DNA of 64,000 nucleotides, from the NCBI RefSeq assembly GCF_019947135.1, contig NZ_JAGSHT010000018.1, positions 62,001-126,000 on the forward strand, written 5' to 3'. A program made the position numbers and the translations under genes. The stretch is from Occultella gossypii (GTDB lineage Bacteria; Actinomycetota; Actinomycetes; Actinomycetales; Beutenbergiaceae). This document shows positions 8,206-16,038 of this stretch, in pieces; position 1 is the stretch's first letter; every line of letters starts with the position of its first letter. The notes under the pieces were generated by a model that was not told the DNA's origin, did no database searches, and saw nothing but the letters and a program-made list of their open reading frames with translations.

Positions 8206-9219
8206 CTAGCGCACGCCGACGGGCAGGGGCAGCCGCGACAGCATCGGTGCGATCCGGTCCGCCATCAGGCGGTAGCCCTCGCCGTCGGGGTGAAGGTCGT
8301 CCGGGAGCAGGTGGACGTCCTCGGTGCCGATCACCGTCGGACCCTCGAACAGGTGCAGGTTCGCGTCCTCGCCCTGCAGTTCGGTGACGGCGGCGCGCAC
8401 CGCCGAGCGGACCGCCTCCAGAGTCAGGCCGGCGGTGTTCGGGGTCTCCTCGCGGGGCGGGCTGACGATGGGGGTGAGGACGGCGATCGCGGCGTCGGGG
8501 TGGGCCTCGCGGACCCGCTCGACGAATTCCGAGACCTGGGGCGCGAGGGAGCGTTCGTTGAAGCTGCCGTTGCCCTGGATGTTGATGCCCAGGCACAACG
8601 AGATGACATCGGCCGGCACGGCGGCGATCGTGCGGGCCGCGATCGGGTCGAGGTGGCACTGGCCCGAGAAGCCCAGGCAGGTCAGGTCCCAGCCGAGGCG
8701 GCGCGCCACCAGCGCGGGCCAGGTCTCGCTCGGCCCGTACGCGGCCTGCGCCTGCGTGATCGAGCTGCCGTAGGTGGTCCAGCGCAGTGCCGGCGCCGGG
8801 GCCTCGACCAGGCCGGCGTCGGAGAGGACGAGGTCCCCCACCTGGATGATGCCGCCCTGCGGTAGCCACACCTCGACGTCGTGGGTCCCCTCGGGCAGCG
8901 GCACCTGCACCTCGTGGGCGCCCGGTTCGACCGGCAGTCGGGCCACCCGCTCGCCGTCGACGAGCACGTCGACGGGGAGCGCAGGCTCGTCGGCGCGGAT
9001 CCGGAGCCCGACGGCGCTGGCATCGGTGCGCAGTTCGGCCCGCACCCCGGCGGCCATCAGGGCCGTGTTGATCAGACCGGGGGCATGCGCCCGGGCCGCC
9101 CGGCCAGGCAGCAGCCGCCACGGCTGCCAGAGACCGTCGGCGGTAGCCACCCAATCGACGGCTCCCCGCCAGATCGGGCTCTCGGTGGACGGGGTCAAAC
9201 TGACATCCTCAGCAGTCAC
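8206..9219 (-). CDS. SGNH/GDSL-type esterase with N-terminal beta domain
   Basis: This is about 337 aa. Residues up to about 150 form a beta-rich, carbohydrate-esterase-like N-terminal domain. A GDSL-like hydrolase follows: WTTYGSSITQA is block I (nucleophile Ser), LGFSGQCHLDP block II, LCLGINIQGN block III (Asn of the oxyanion hole) and DDLHPDGEGY block V with the Asp/His pair. There is no signal peptide, so the enzyme is probably cytosolic and deacylates a small sugar or glycoside. I chose GTG at 9217-9219. A TTG at 9241-9243 overlapping the upstream stop is a real alternative. It sits between the APH-like kinase and the sugar kinase. Confidence 0.82.
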   Translation of the reverse strand: MTAEDVSLTPSTESPIWRGAVDWVATADGLWQPWRLLPGRAARAHAPGLINTALMAAGVRAELRTDASAVGLRIRADEPALPVDVLVDGERVARLPVEPGAHEVQVPLPEGTHDVEVWLPQGGIIQVGDLVLSDAGLVEAPAPALRWTTYGSSITQAQAAYGPSETWPALVARRLGWDLTCLGFSGQCHLDPIAARTIAAVPADVISLCLGINIQGNGSFNERSLAPQVSEFVERVREAHPDAAIAVLTPIVSPPREETPNTAGLTLEAVRSAVRAAVTELQGEDANLHLFEGPTVIGTEDVHLLPDDLHPDGEGYRLMADRIAPMLSRLPLPVGVR

Positions 9220-9239
9220 GGCGCAGAGCCTAGTCCCAT

Positions 9240-10100
9240 TCAATCCCGTGGCCGCGCGCCGCCCGGATCGTGACTCGTGCCGTCGGCCAGGCGGCGGGCG
9301 AAGTTGCCGAGGGCGAAGTCCCGCAGCTCGGCGTCCCCGGCCAGCTCCGCCGCGGCCGCGACCTGGAGGGACAGCGTGGCGCGGTGGTGCATGGCCCGGT
9401 CCAGCACCTCGGGCTCAACGATCTCGGCGACCTGCGCGGCGCCGAACTGTCCGATCAGGGGGGCCAGGTCGATCGCCGCGTCCGCCCAGGCCGCGTGGTC
9501 GAAGTCGATCATCCCGGTGACCCGACCATTGGACCAGAGCAGGTTGTGCATGCCGAAGTCGCCGTGCACGAACACCGGCGGCACGCCGGCCTCGACGGCG
9601 ATGACCCGTTCGGTGAGCGCGACCGCCTCGGCCGCGACCGCCGTCGGGAGCCGTGGCGCGAGGAACTCGGCCACCACCCGCGGCCACCGCGGACCACCGC
9701 ACCAGGCCCGTGCGCCCGGGAGTCCGGCGTCGCCCGGGACGACGCGGCGCAACCCGTCGAGCAGCGCCACGAGCGGTTCGCGAACCTCGGGCCAGAGCGC
9801 CTCGGAGGAGGTCCCCGGGACGAACGTGGTCAGGATCCCGGCCGCGCCGTCCAGGCGCACGATCTCGCCGAGCGGGCACGGGGTGGTCACCGGTAGGCCG
9901 AGGTCGGCGACCACCTGCAGTGTGCGCACCTCGCGTTCGGTGCGTTCGATCGCGTCGGCGCCGAACGCCACCCGGGCGACCACGGTCTGCTCGAGGACGG
10001 CGATCCGGTGGAACGCGCCGTGTGCGAGACGGGCCCGGGACCAGTCGTGCCCTGGCCAGGCGCGGGCCGCCCAGTCGCGGACGTCCGGCGGCGCGGCCAC
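9240..10100 (-). CDS. Aminoglycoside phosphotransferase (APH)-family kinase
   Basis: This 286-aa small-molecule kinase of the APH/choline kinase fold has the Brenner motif VFVHGDFGMHNLLW (catalytic Asp, metal-binding Asn) and the metal motif MIDFDHAAW. The N-lobe carries VARVAFGADAIERTEREV. Such proteins phosphorylate antibiotics, amino-sugars, homoserine or other hydroxyl compounds; nothing here shows resistance. The start is GTG, only 4 bases after the aminotransferase stop, suggesting coupling. A role in a shared small-molecule pathway with the neighbouring aminotransferase, esterase and sugar kinase is an inference. Confidence 0.85.
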   Translation of the reverse strand: MAAPPDVRDWAARAWPGHDWSRARLAHGAFHRIAVLEQTVVARVAFGADAIERTEREVRTLQVVADLGLPVTTPCPLGEIVRLDGAAGILTTFVPGTSSEALWPEVREPLVALLDGLRRVVPGDAGLPGARAWCGGPRWPRVVAEFLAPRLPTAVAAEAVALTERVIAVEAGVPPVFVHGDFGMHNLLWSNGRVTGMIDFDHAAWADAAIDLAPLIGQFGAAQVAEIVEPEVLDRAMHHRATLSLQVAAAAELAGDAELRDFALGNFARRLADGTSHDPGGARPRD

Positions 10101-10104
10101 GGGC

Positions 10105-11298
10105 TCAACCCTCCTGGAACGCCGCGATGCGCCGCACCGCCTCGGCGACGGCGTCCGGTCCGGCCGCGAAGGACAGGCGCACGTACTCGTGACCGTGGAT
10201 CGGGTCGAAGTCGCTGCCCGGCACCGCGGCCACCCCGGCCTCTTCCAGCAGGGCGCGGCACCACGCGGTCGAATCGGCGTGGTTGCCGAGCCTGCTCCCG
10301 AGGCCGGCGTAGAGGTAGAACGCGCCGTCGGCAGGGGCGATCGGCCCCCAGCCCAGCCGTGGGACCTCGCCGAGCAGCACCTCGCGGGTGCGGGCGAAGG
10401 ACGCGACCCGATCGTCCGCCTCCGCGTAGGAACGGTCGGTGAACGCCCCGACGGCGGCCCGCTGGGCGGGCGTGGGTGGGCACAGCGCGACGTTCCCGGC
10501 CAGGGCGTCGACGGCGGTGCGTAGGTCCTCGGGCACGAGGGCCCAGCCGAGCCGCCAGCCGGTCATGCCCCAGTACTTGGAGAACGAGGAGATGACGATG
10601 CCCGACCGATCGAGCTCCCAGGCGCTGACGCCGTGGGCGTCGGGGTGGGCCGGATCGGCGGGGTAGGTGATGCCGTGGTAGATCTCGTCGCTGATCAGGC
10701 GGACGTCGTTGGCCCGGCACCATTGCGTCAATGCCGTGAGCTCCGTCCGGCTGACCATGGTGCCGGTCGGGTTCGCCGGCGAGGCGAGGATCAGGCCGTC
10801 GAGGCGCCCGTGCGTGCGTGCGGCTTCCTCGAGCAGTTCGGGCGTGGGCTGGAAGCGCTGCTCGGGACCGCACTCGATCTGGACCACCTCGCAGCCGAGG
10901 GCGGACAGGATGTTGCGGTAGGCGGGGTAGCCGGGGCTGGCCAGGGCGACCCGGTCGCCGGGGTCGAACGCGGCCAGGAACGCGAGCACGAACGCCCCCG
11001 AGGAGCCGGTGGTGATCGCGACGTCGTCGCCGGTGACGTCGAGGTCGTACCAGCGCCGGTAGTGCCCGGCGACGGCGTCCCGCAGCTCGCGGAGGCCGAG
11101 CGCGCTGGTGTAGCCGAGGTCGGAGCCGTTGCTGAACGCCGCCACGGCGCGGGCGTTCACGTCGGCGGGCGCGCCCCCGCTCGGTTCCCCCGCGCACAGC
11201 GAGATGACGTCGCGGCCGGTGGCACGCAACTGGGCGACCCGGTCCAGGATGCTCATCACCTCGAAGGGTGGGACCGCGGCGCGCTTCGAGACCTTCAT
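10105..11298 (-). CDS. Class I/II PLP-dependent aminotransferase
   Basis: This 397-aa fold-type I aminotransferase is of the aspartate aminotransferase family. It shows VISLCAGEPSGGAP near the N-terminus, LASPANPTGTM, LISDEIYHGITY (Asp that contacts the PLP ring nitrogen), the PLP-lysine stretch SSFSKYWGMTGWRLGW, and YVRLSFA with the substrate-carboxylate Arg. The frame is open for another 72 codons upstream, but the ATG at 11296-11298 has a near-perfect GGAGGTGATC ribosome site. It leads the minus-strand run into the APH-like kinase, esterase and sugar kinase. Substrate amino acid is unknown. Confidence 0.92.
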   Translation of the reverse strand: MKVSKRAAVPPFEVMSILDRVAQLRATGRDVISLCAGEPSGGAPADVNARAVAAFSNGSDLGYTSALGLRELRDAVAGHYRRWYDLDVTGDDVAITTGSSGAFVLAFLAAFDPGDRVALASPGYPAYRNILSALGCEVVQIECGPEQRFQPTPELLEEAARTHGRLDGLILASPANPTGTMVSRTELTALTQWCRANDVRLISDEIYHGITYPADPAHPDAHGVSAWELDRSGIVISSFSKYWGMTGWRLGWALVPEDLRTAVDALAGNVALCPPTPAQRAAVGAFTDRSYAEADDRVASFARTREVLLGEVPRLGWGPIAPADGAFYLYAGLGSRLGNHADSTAWCRALLEEAGVAAVPGSDFDPIHGHEYVRLSFAAGPDAVAEAVRRIAAFQEG

Positions 11299-11381
11299 CG
11301 GATCACCTCCGCGGCCACGATCCCACACCGGCGCACACCCGGAGCGCCCGGTCCCAACGCCCGGCACCGGCGCGAGCGCGC

Positions 11382-12350
11382 TCAGGCGGCGTCGAGGCGA
11401 GCCCGGAGCTCGGTCGGGATCTCCACCGTCAGCGCTCCGAGTGCCTCCTGGAGCTGCGCCAGGCTGCTCGCGCCGAACACCGGAAGCTGCGGCACGTCGC
11501 CGCCGAGCAGCCACGCCAGGACCACCTGGTTCCGGGTCGCTCCGAGCTCCTCGGCCACCTGGTCCAGGACCGCCAGACGCGACGGCGTCGCCGCGTGGTC
11601 GAGTTCCGGGCGAAGCGGCTTCGCGGGGTTCGCGTAGACACCCTGGGACTGCGGTGCGTACGCCACGATCGTCACATCCCGATGGGCAGCGACGTAGTCG
11701 AGCAGCTCGCCGTTCACGAAGTTGCTGGCGCGCGAACCGGGACGCGGCTGGAGGTACGTGCTCTCCTGCTGGATGACACCGAACGCGGGGACGCCGGTGC
11801 GCTGGGCTTCGGCGCGCGCCTGCGCGAACCGCCAGGTCGTCGTGTTGCTCATCCCGCCGACGCCGATGGTCCCCGCCTTCGCGAGCTCGCCGAACGTGCC
11901 GGCGATCTCCTCGATCGCAAGCTCACGGTCGTCGACGTGCGCGTAGTAGACATCGAGCCGCTCCACGCCGAGCGTCCGCAGGCTCTGCTCGGCCTCGCGC
12001 CGCACGAGCGACGCCTCGAGCCCTTGGTAGTTCGTCGGCGGCGTTACCGAGAGCGGCAGCGCCGGGTCCTTCTTCGCGGCGCCCACCTTCGTGGCGATCG
12101 TCATCTCGTCGCGCACACCACGGGCGGCGAGCCAGCGACCGAGGACCTCCTCGCTGTCGCGTCCGTGCCCGTCGAGCCACGCGTTGTAGTTGTTGGCGGT
12201 GTCCAGGAAGCGACCGCCGGCCTCGTAGTAGGCGTCCAGGATCGCGAACGACGTGTCCGGGTCCGTCCGCGTACCCATGAACATCGTGCCGAGGCACAGG
12301 GCGCTGACGGACAGGTTGGTGTCGCCGCTGGTGAGGGTGAACTCGTGCAT
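11382..12350 (-). CDS. Aldo/keto reductase
   Basis: This 322-aa NADPH-dependent TIM-barrel oxidoreductase has LCLGTMFMGTRTD, then FLDTANNYNAWLDG (catalytic Asp and Tyr), TIATKVG (catalytic Lys), YYAHVDD (His position) and a C-terminal GASSLAQLQEAL nucleotide-binding stretch. The ATG at 12348-12350 has AGAGGA upstream. It is transcribed divergently from a MocR/PdxR-type regulator across about 68 bases. This arrangement suggests control by that regulator and possibly a pyridoxal-related or amine-related substrate, which is an inference. Confidence 0.9.
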   Translation of the reverse strand: MHEFTLTSGDTNLSVSALCLGTMFMGTRTDPDTSFAILDAYYEAGGRFLDTANNYNAWLDGHGRDSEEVLGRWLAARGVRDEMTIATKVGAAKKDPALPLSVTPPTNYQGLEASLVRREAEQSLRTLGVERLDVYYAHVDDRELAIEEIAGTFGELAKAGTIGVGGMSNTTTWRFAQARAEAQRTGVPAFGVIQQESTYLQPRPGSRASNFVNGELLDYVAAHRDVTIVAYAPQSQGVYANPAKPLRPELDHAATPSRLAVLDQVAEELGATRNQVVLAWLLGGDVPQLPVFGASSLAQLQEALGALTVEIPTELRARLDAA

Positions 12351-12418
12351 GGGGATGTCCTCTCGTTTCGGAGTCTCCACGCTACGGCCGGGACGGCCCG
12401 GTGATACGGTCCGAATCG

Positions 12419-13852
12419 ATGGGTGAAATCCAGACCGATCTGGCGTGGGAGACGCTTCTCGACCTCGAGCGCGAGAGCGGTCCCCTGCATGTGCGCCTGA
12501 CGACGGCGATCCGCACCGTGGTCACGTCCGGCGTCATCCCCGACGGCGCCGCCCTGCCGCCGAGTCGTGCGCTCGCGCGTGACCTCGGCTGCTCCCGCTG
12601 GGCCGTCACGGAGGCGTACGCGCAACTCGCGATGGAGGGGTACCTCACGTCACGATCCGGTTCCGTGACGCGCGTTCGTTCCGGCGTCGCCGCCGCGGCC
12701 CCGGCTGGCACGAGGAGCCACGTCCACGACGGCGCCGCTCGCCTCCCGTACGACCTCGCCCCGGGAGTGGCGGACGTTCGCGCCTTTCCTCGCAGCCGCT
12801 GGGTCGAAGCGACGCGGCGGATGCTCGCCGAGTTGCCCGCGACCGACCTCGCCAGCGCGATCCCGGGCGGGCACCCGCGCGCTCGCCACGTGCTCGCGGC
12901 CTACCTGCGCCGCTCCCGCACGGTCGACACCACCGCGGCCACGCTGGTCGTCACCACGGGCGCGGGCAGCGCCATGGAATGGCTCGCGCCGCGCCTCGCT
13001 GCGGCCGGACACCGGCGGATCGCCATCGAGGAGCCGAGTTGGCCCGTGCTGCCGGATCTCGCCCGGCGAGCGGGTCTGGCCACGGTGCCGATAGCCGTCG
13101 ACTCGGACGGGCTTGCGGTCGACCGCCTCCAGCAGCTCCACGACGTGCGCGCCGTCCTGCTCACCCCCGCCCATCAGTTCCCGACCGGCGTCGCCATGTC
13201 GCCGTCCAGACGTGCGGAGGTGACGGCATGGGCCCGCGAGCGCAACGGCATCGTCGTGGAGGACGACTACGACGCCGAGTTCCGCTACGACCGCAAGCCC
13301 TCCGCAGCGCTCCAGGCGCTCGACCCGGCTCACGTCGTGCTCCTCGGGTCGCTGTCGAAGTCGCTGTCGTCGGCCGTCGGGCTGGGGTGGCTGGTGGGCC
13401 CGCCGGCCCTGGTCGATGACGTCACCGCCCCTGGCGGCGCGCCGCTCACGCCGGGGGTGCTCACTCAACTCACCGTCGCCGAGATGATCGAACGGGGCTG
13501 GTACGAACGTCACCTCCGGGCCGTCCGCACGGGGCTGCGGCGTCGGCGAGACGCCTTCGTCGACGCACTCGCGCGCCACCTTCCGGGCTGCTCCGTGACC
13601 GGGCTCGCCGCGGGCATGCACCTCGTGCTCGAGCTGCCGCCCGGGGTCGTGGCGGACGACGTCGTCACTCGCGCCGGTGCCCGCGGCGTCGCCGTCGTCT
13701 CGCTCGGCCGGTATCAGCGGGTTCCCGCGGCGCCCGACGACCACGGCGAACCCCCGCCCCAGGCGCTCGTGCTGGGTTACGGCAACCTCGCCGACGCGCG
13801 GGTGGACGACGCTGTCGGGCGCCTCGCCGCGGTGATCGCGCGGCGGGAGTGA
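12419..13852 (+). CDS. MocR/PdxR-family regulator (GntR HTH plus aminotransferase domain)
   Basis: This is about 477 aa. The N-terminal GntR winged helix (about residues 20-90) includes LPPSRALARDLGCSRWAVTEAY and QLAMEGYL. It joins a fold-type I aminotransferase-like domain with GAGSAMEWLAPRL, VEDDYDAEFRYDRKP and the PLP-lysine stretch GSLSKSLSSAVGLGW. Such proteins sense PLP or amino-acid derivatives and control vitamin B6, GABA or taurine genes. The start is the ATG at 12419, with GTG at 12401 an in-frame alternative. The divergent aldo/keto reductase is the likely target. Confidence 0.9.
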   Translation: MGEIQTDLAWETLLDLERESGPLHVRLTTAIRTVVTSGVIPDGAALPPSRALARDLGCSRWAVTEAYAQLAMEGYLTSRSGSVTRVRSGVAAAAPAGTRSHVHDGAARLPYDLAPGVADVRAFPRSRWVEATRRMLAELPATDLASAIPGGHPRARHVLAAYLRRSRTVDTTAATLVVTTGAGSAMEWLAPRLAAAGHRRIAIEEPSWPVLPDLARRAGLATVPIAVDSDGLAVDRLQQLHDVRAVLLTPAHQFPTGVAMSPSRRAEVTAWARERNGIVVEDDYDAEFRYDRKPSAALQALDPAHVVLLGSLSKSLSSAVGLGWLVGPPALVDDVTAPGGAPLTPGVLTQLTVAEMIERGWYERHLRAVRTGLRRRRDAFVDALARHLPGCSVTGLAAGMHLVLELPPGVVADDVVTRAGARGVAVVSLGRYQRVPAAPDDHGEPPPQALVLGYGNLADARVDDAVGRLAAVIARRE

Positions 13853-13888
13853 CACCCGCCGCGGGCCGGGTCGACCGCGTTCACCGCC

Positions 13889-14935
13889 TCAGAACAGCGC
13901 CAGCTGCTCCTGCCCACCGCCGGGCTCAAGCGTCGGGACCGAGGCGGCACCGCCGTCGGGCATGGTCCCGCGCAGCGGGAATTGGCGGTTCTCCCGGGAG
14001 ACGAACCCGTGCCGCCGCCGGGTGGCGCGAAGCCGCCCGGTGAGCCACTCGCGGTACTCGACGGAGACGTACGACCCGCCGTCGTACAGGGTGCGGTACC
14101 GGGGCACGAGCTCGGGGTGGTCGCGGCCGAGCCAGGCTAGGAACCACTCACGGGCACCGGGGCGCAGGTGCAGGGCACCGGCCGTGATCCAGGTGGCGCC
14201 GGCCTCGGCGACGGCGCCGAACAGCGCGTCCAGGTGGGCATCGGAGTCGGTCAGCCAGGGCAGGATCGGCATCGCCATCACGGTGCAGTCGAGCCCGGCA
14301 CCCGTGATGGCGCGGACCAGATCGAGACGGGCCTTCGGGGTCGGGGTGCCGGGCTCGACGCGCTGCTGCAGGTCGGGGTCGACGAACGCCAGGGAGACCC
14401 CGAGGCCGACCTCGACCCGCTCGGCGGCGGCGACCAGCAGCGGCAGGTCGCGCTTGAGCAGCGGGCCCTTGGTCAGGACGGAGAACGGGGTGCCGGAACC
14501 GGCGAGCGCCTCGATCACGCCGGGCATCAGCCGGTAGCGACCCTCCGCGCGCATGTATGGGTCCGAGTTGGTGCCCAACGCCACGTGCTCACGCTTCCAG
14601 GAGGGCCGGGCCAGTTCCTTGCGGAGCACCTCGACGAGGTTCGTCTTGACGATGATCTGGGTGTCGAAGTCGTTGCCGGAGTCCAGGTCGAGGTACTCGT
14701 GGGTCTTGCGGGCGAAACAGTAGGTGCACCGGTGCAGGCAACCTCGGGTTGGGTTGATCGTCCACCCGAACGGCATCTCGGAGTTGCCCGGCACCTTGTT
14801 CAGGGCGCTGCGGCAGAGCACCTCGTGGAAGGTGACCCCGGCGAACTCGGGCGTGCAGACGCTGCGCACCAGGCCCTTGAGCGGCAGCAGCGCCGTGTCA
14901 TCGGTGGTCGTGAGTTCCCGCGCTTCCCATCGCAT
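13889..14935 (-). CDS. Rv2578c-family radical SAM protein, SOS-controlled candidate
   Basis: This is 348 aa. The radical SAM cluster motif is CLHRCTYC (Cys66, Cys70, Cys73, a CX3CX2C spacing). The family is related to spore photoproduct lyase (COG1533) and includes mycobacterial Rv2578c; no activity is firmly assigned. The C-terminus is EQLALF, which fits the bacterial sliding-clamp binding consensus QL(S/D)LF with Ala at the variable position. A LexA-type palindrome lies 9-24 bases upstream of the ATG and overlaps a TATGTT -10 hexamer. The message would then be almost leaderless, in keeping with a GGGGAG that abuts the start codon. Clamp tethering plus LexA control suggests a DNA-repair role, which is an inference. 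Confidence 0.88.
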   Translation of the reverse strand: MRWEARELTTTDDTALLPLKGLVRSVCTPEFAGVTFHEVLCRSALNKVPGNSEMPFGWTINPTRGCLHRCTYCFARKTHEYLDLDSGNDFDTQIIVKTNLVEVLRKELARPSWKREHVALGTNSDPYMRAEGRYRLMPGVIEALAGSGTPFSVLTKGPLLKRDLPLLVAAAERVEVGLGVSLAFVDPDLQQRVEPGTPTPKARLDLVRAITGAGLDCTVMAMPILPWLTDSDAHLDALFGAVAEAGATWITAGALHLRPGAREWFLAWLGRDHPELVPRYRTLYDGGSYVSVEYREWLTGRLRATRRRHGFVSRENRQFPLRGTMPDGGAASVPTLEPGGGQEQLALF

Positions 14936-14943
14936 CTCCCCAT

Positions 14944-14959
14944 TCGAACATACATTCGA
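14944..14959 (-). promoter_or_regulatory. LexA (SOS) box
   Basis: The sequence TCGAACATACATTCGA matches the mycobacterial/actinobacterial LexA consensus TCGAAC-N4-GTTCGA at 11 of 12 fixed positions. On the minus strand it overlaps TATGTT, a plausible -10 hexamer ending 11 bases before the start codon. LexA binding there would block the radical SAM gene. It lies in the 54-base gap downstream of the alpha/beta hydrolase gene. Confidence 0.75.
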
Positions 14960-14989
14960 ACGCTGGTCGACGGCATGACACGCGGGCCG

Positions 14990-15856
14990 TCACGGTTGCG
15001 CGGTCAGGACGATCTCGTGGAGGATCTCGCGGACCTGCTCCGGTTGCTCGACCCACGGCAGATGACCGGCGTCGGAGACGATGCGCTTTCGCGGCCGGTG
15101 GGCGTAGCCGGCCAGCGCCACGACGTTCTCGGCGGGCCGCGGGTCCGCCGTGCCGTGGACGAACGCGATCGCGCAGCGGGCCGCGGCAGCCCAAGCGATT
15201 TGGTCCGCGTCGCCGAAAGCCATCAGGCTCCGGTTCGCGGCGTGGTTGATCTGATGCGGCGCCTCGGCCATCCCCCGCGCCAGGTCGTAGCCGGCGACCG
15301 GGTCGGCGTAGTCGCTGGCCCACTGGATCCGGCGCCACTCGGTCTCCTCGGCGCGGGTGCGCTCGCGTCCGTCGAGGGCGGCGAACCGCTCGGCCCAGGG
15401 CGCCCGGCGACGCGCCGCCTCGGCCCGCGACGCCGTCCGCCAGTCACCGATGCCGGTGCCGTCGAGGTAGCCCAGGCCCGCCACCCGGTCCGGGTGCGTG
15501 CCGGCGTACGCGAGCGCGAGCGTCGCGCCGAACGAGTGCCCCAAGACCACCACCCGCTCATGCCCGAACGCGATCCGCAACTCCTCGAGGTCGGCGACGA
15601 ACCGCTCCATCGTCAGTTCCTCCGACGCCGAGGAGCGACCGCAGCCGCGCTGGTCGTAACGGTGCACCGTGCTCAGGTCGGCGAGCAGTGCGCCCAGCGG
15701 TTCGAGGTAGTCCCACAGCCCGGGGCCGCCGTGCACGAGGATCACGGCGGGGCGGTTGGCGTCCAACTCGGGACCTGGCACGGTCCACGTGGCCAGTTGC
15801 GCGCCGTCGGTCAGTTCCACGAACTCCACGACGCGCAGGCTACCCGCCGAGCTCAC
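14990..15856 (-). CDS. Alpha/beta hydrolase (proline iminopeptidase-like)
   Basis: This is about 288 aa from the GTG at 15854-15856. It shows the oxyanion motif VILVHGGPGLWDYL, VHRYDQRGCGRSS (proline iminopeptidase/epoxide hydrolase style), the nucleophile elbow LGHSFGATLAL with catalytic Ser, the acid in FVHGTADPRP, and the final His in SDAGHLPWVEQP. The HGGPG and DQRGCGRS motifs favour the peptidase S33 group, but an esterase is possible. The open frame extends 22 codons upstream, and a GTG at 15829 is another candidate start. The radical SAM gene downstream has its own promoter. Confidence 0.85.
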   Translation of the reverse strand: MSSAGSLRVVEFVELTDGAQLATWTVPGPELDANRPAVILVHGGPGLWDYLEPLGALLADLSTVHRYDQRGCGRSSASEELTMERFVADLEELRIAFGHERVVVLGHSFGATLALAYAGTHPDRVAGLGYLDGTGIGDWRTASRAEAARRRAPWAERFAALDGRERTRAEETEWRRIQWASDYADPVAGYDLARGMAEAPHQINHAANRSLMAFGDADQIAWAAAARCAIAFVHGTADPRPAENVVALAGYAHRPRKRIVSDAGHLPWVEQPEQVREILHEIVLTAQP

Positions 15857-16038
15857 GCCGGGCGGTACTCCTCGTCGGCGGCGTGCTCGAGCCACACTGT
15901 GGTCTGCGCGGACCCGCAGCATCTGGCCGGTCCGGTGCGGTGCGGTTCGGGTCGATGGGACGGCGGAAGGCCCCTAGCCTCGTGCATGGTCGGGCGATGG
16001 GCCCGGAACCGACACCCGCGACTCATAGGGGAACCCCG

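Noticed and set aside
9240-10100. Aminoglycoside resistance gene
   Set aside because: The APH fold is present, but the same motifs occur in many housekeeping small-molecule kinases and the context is metabolic.
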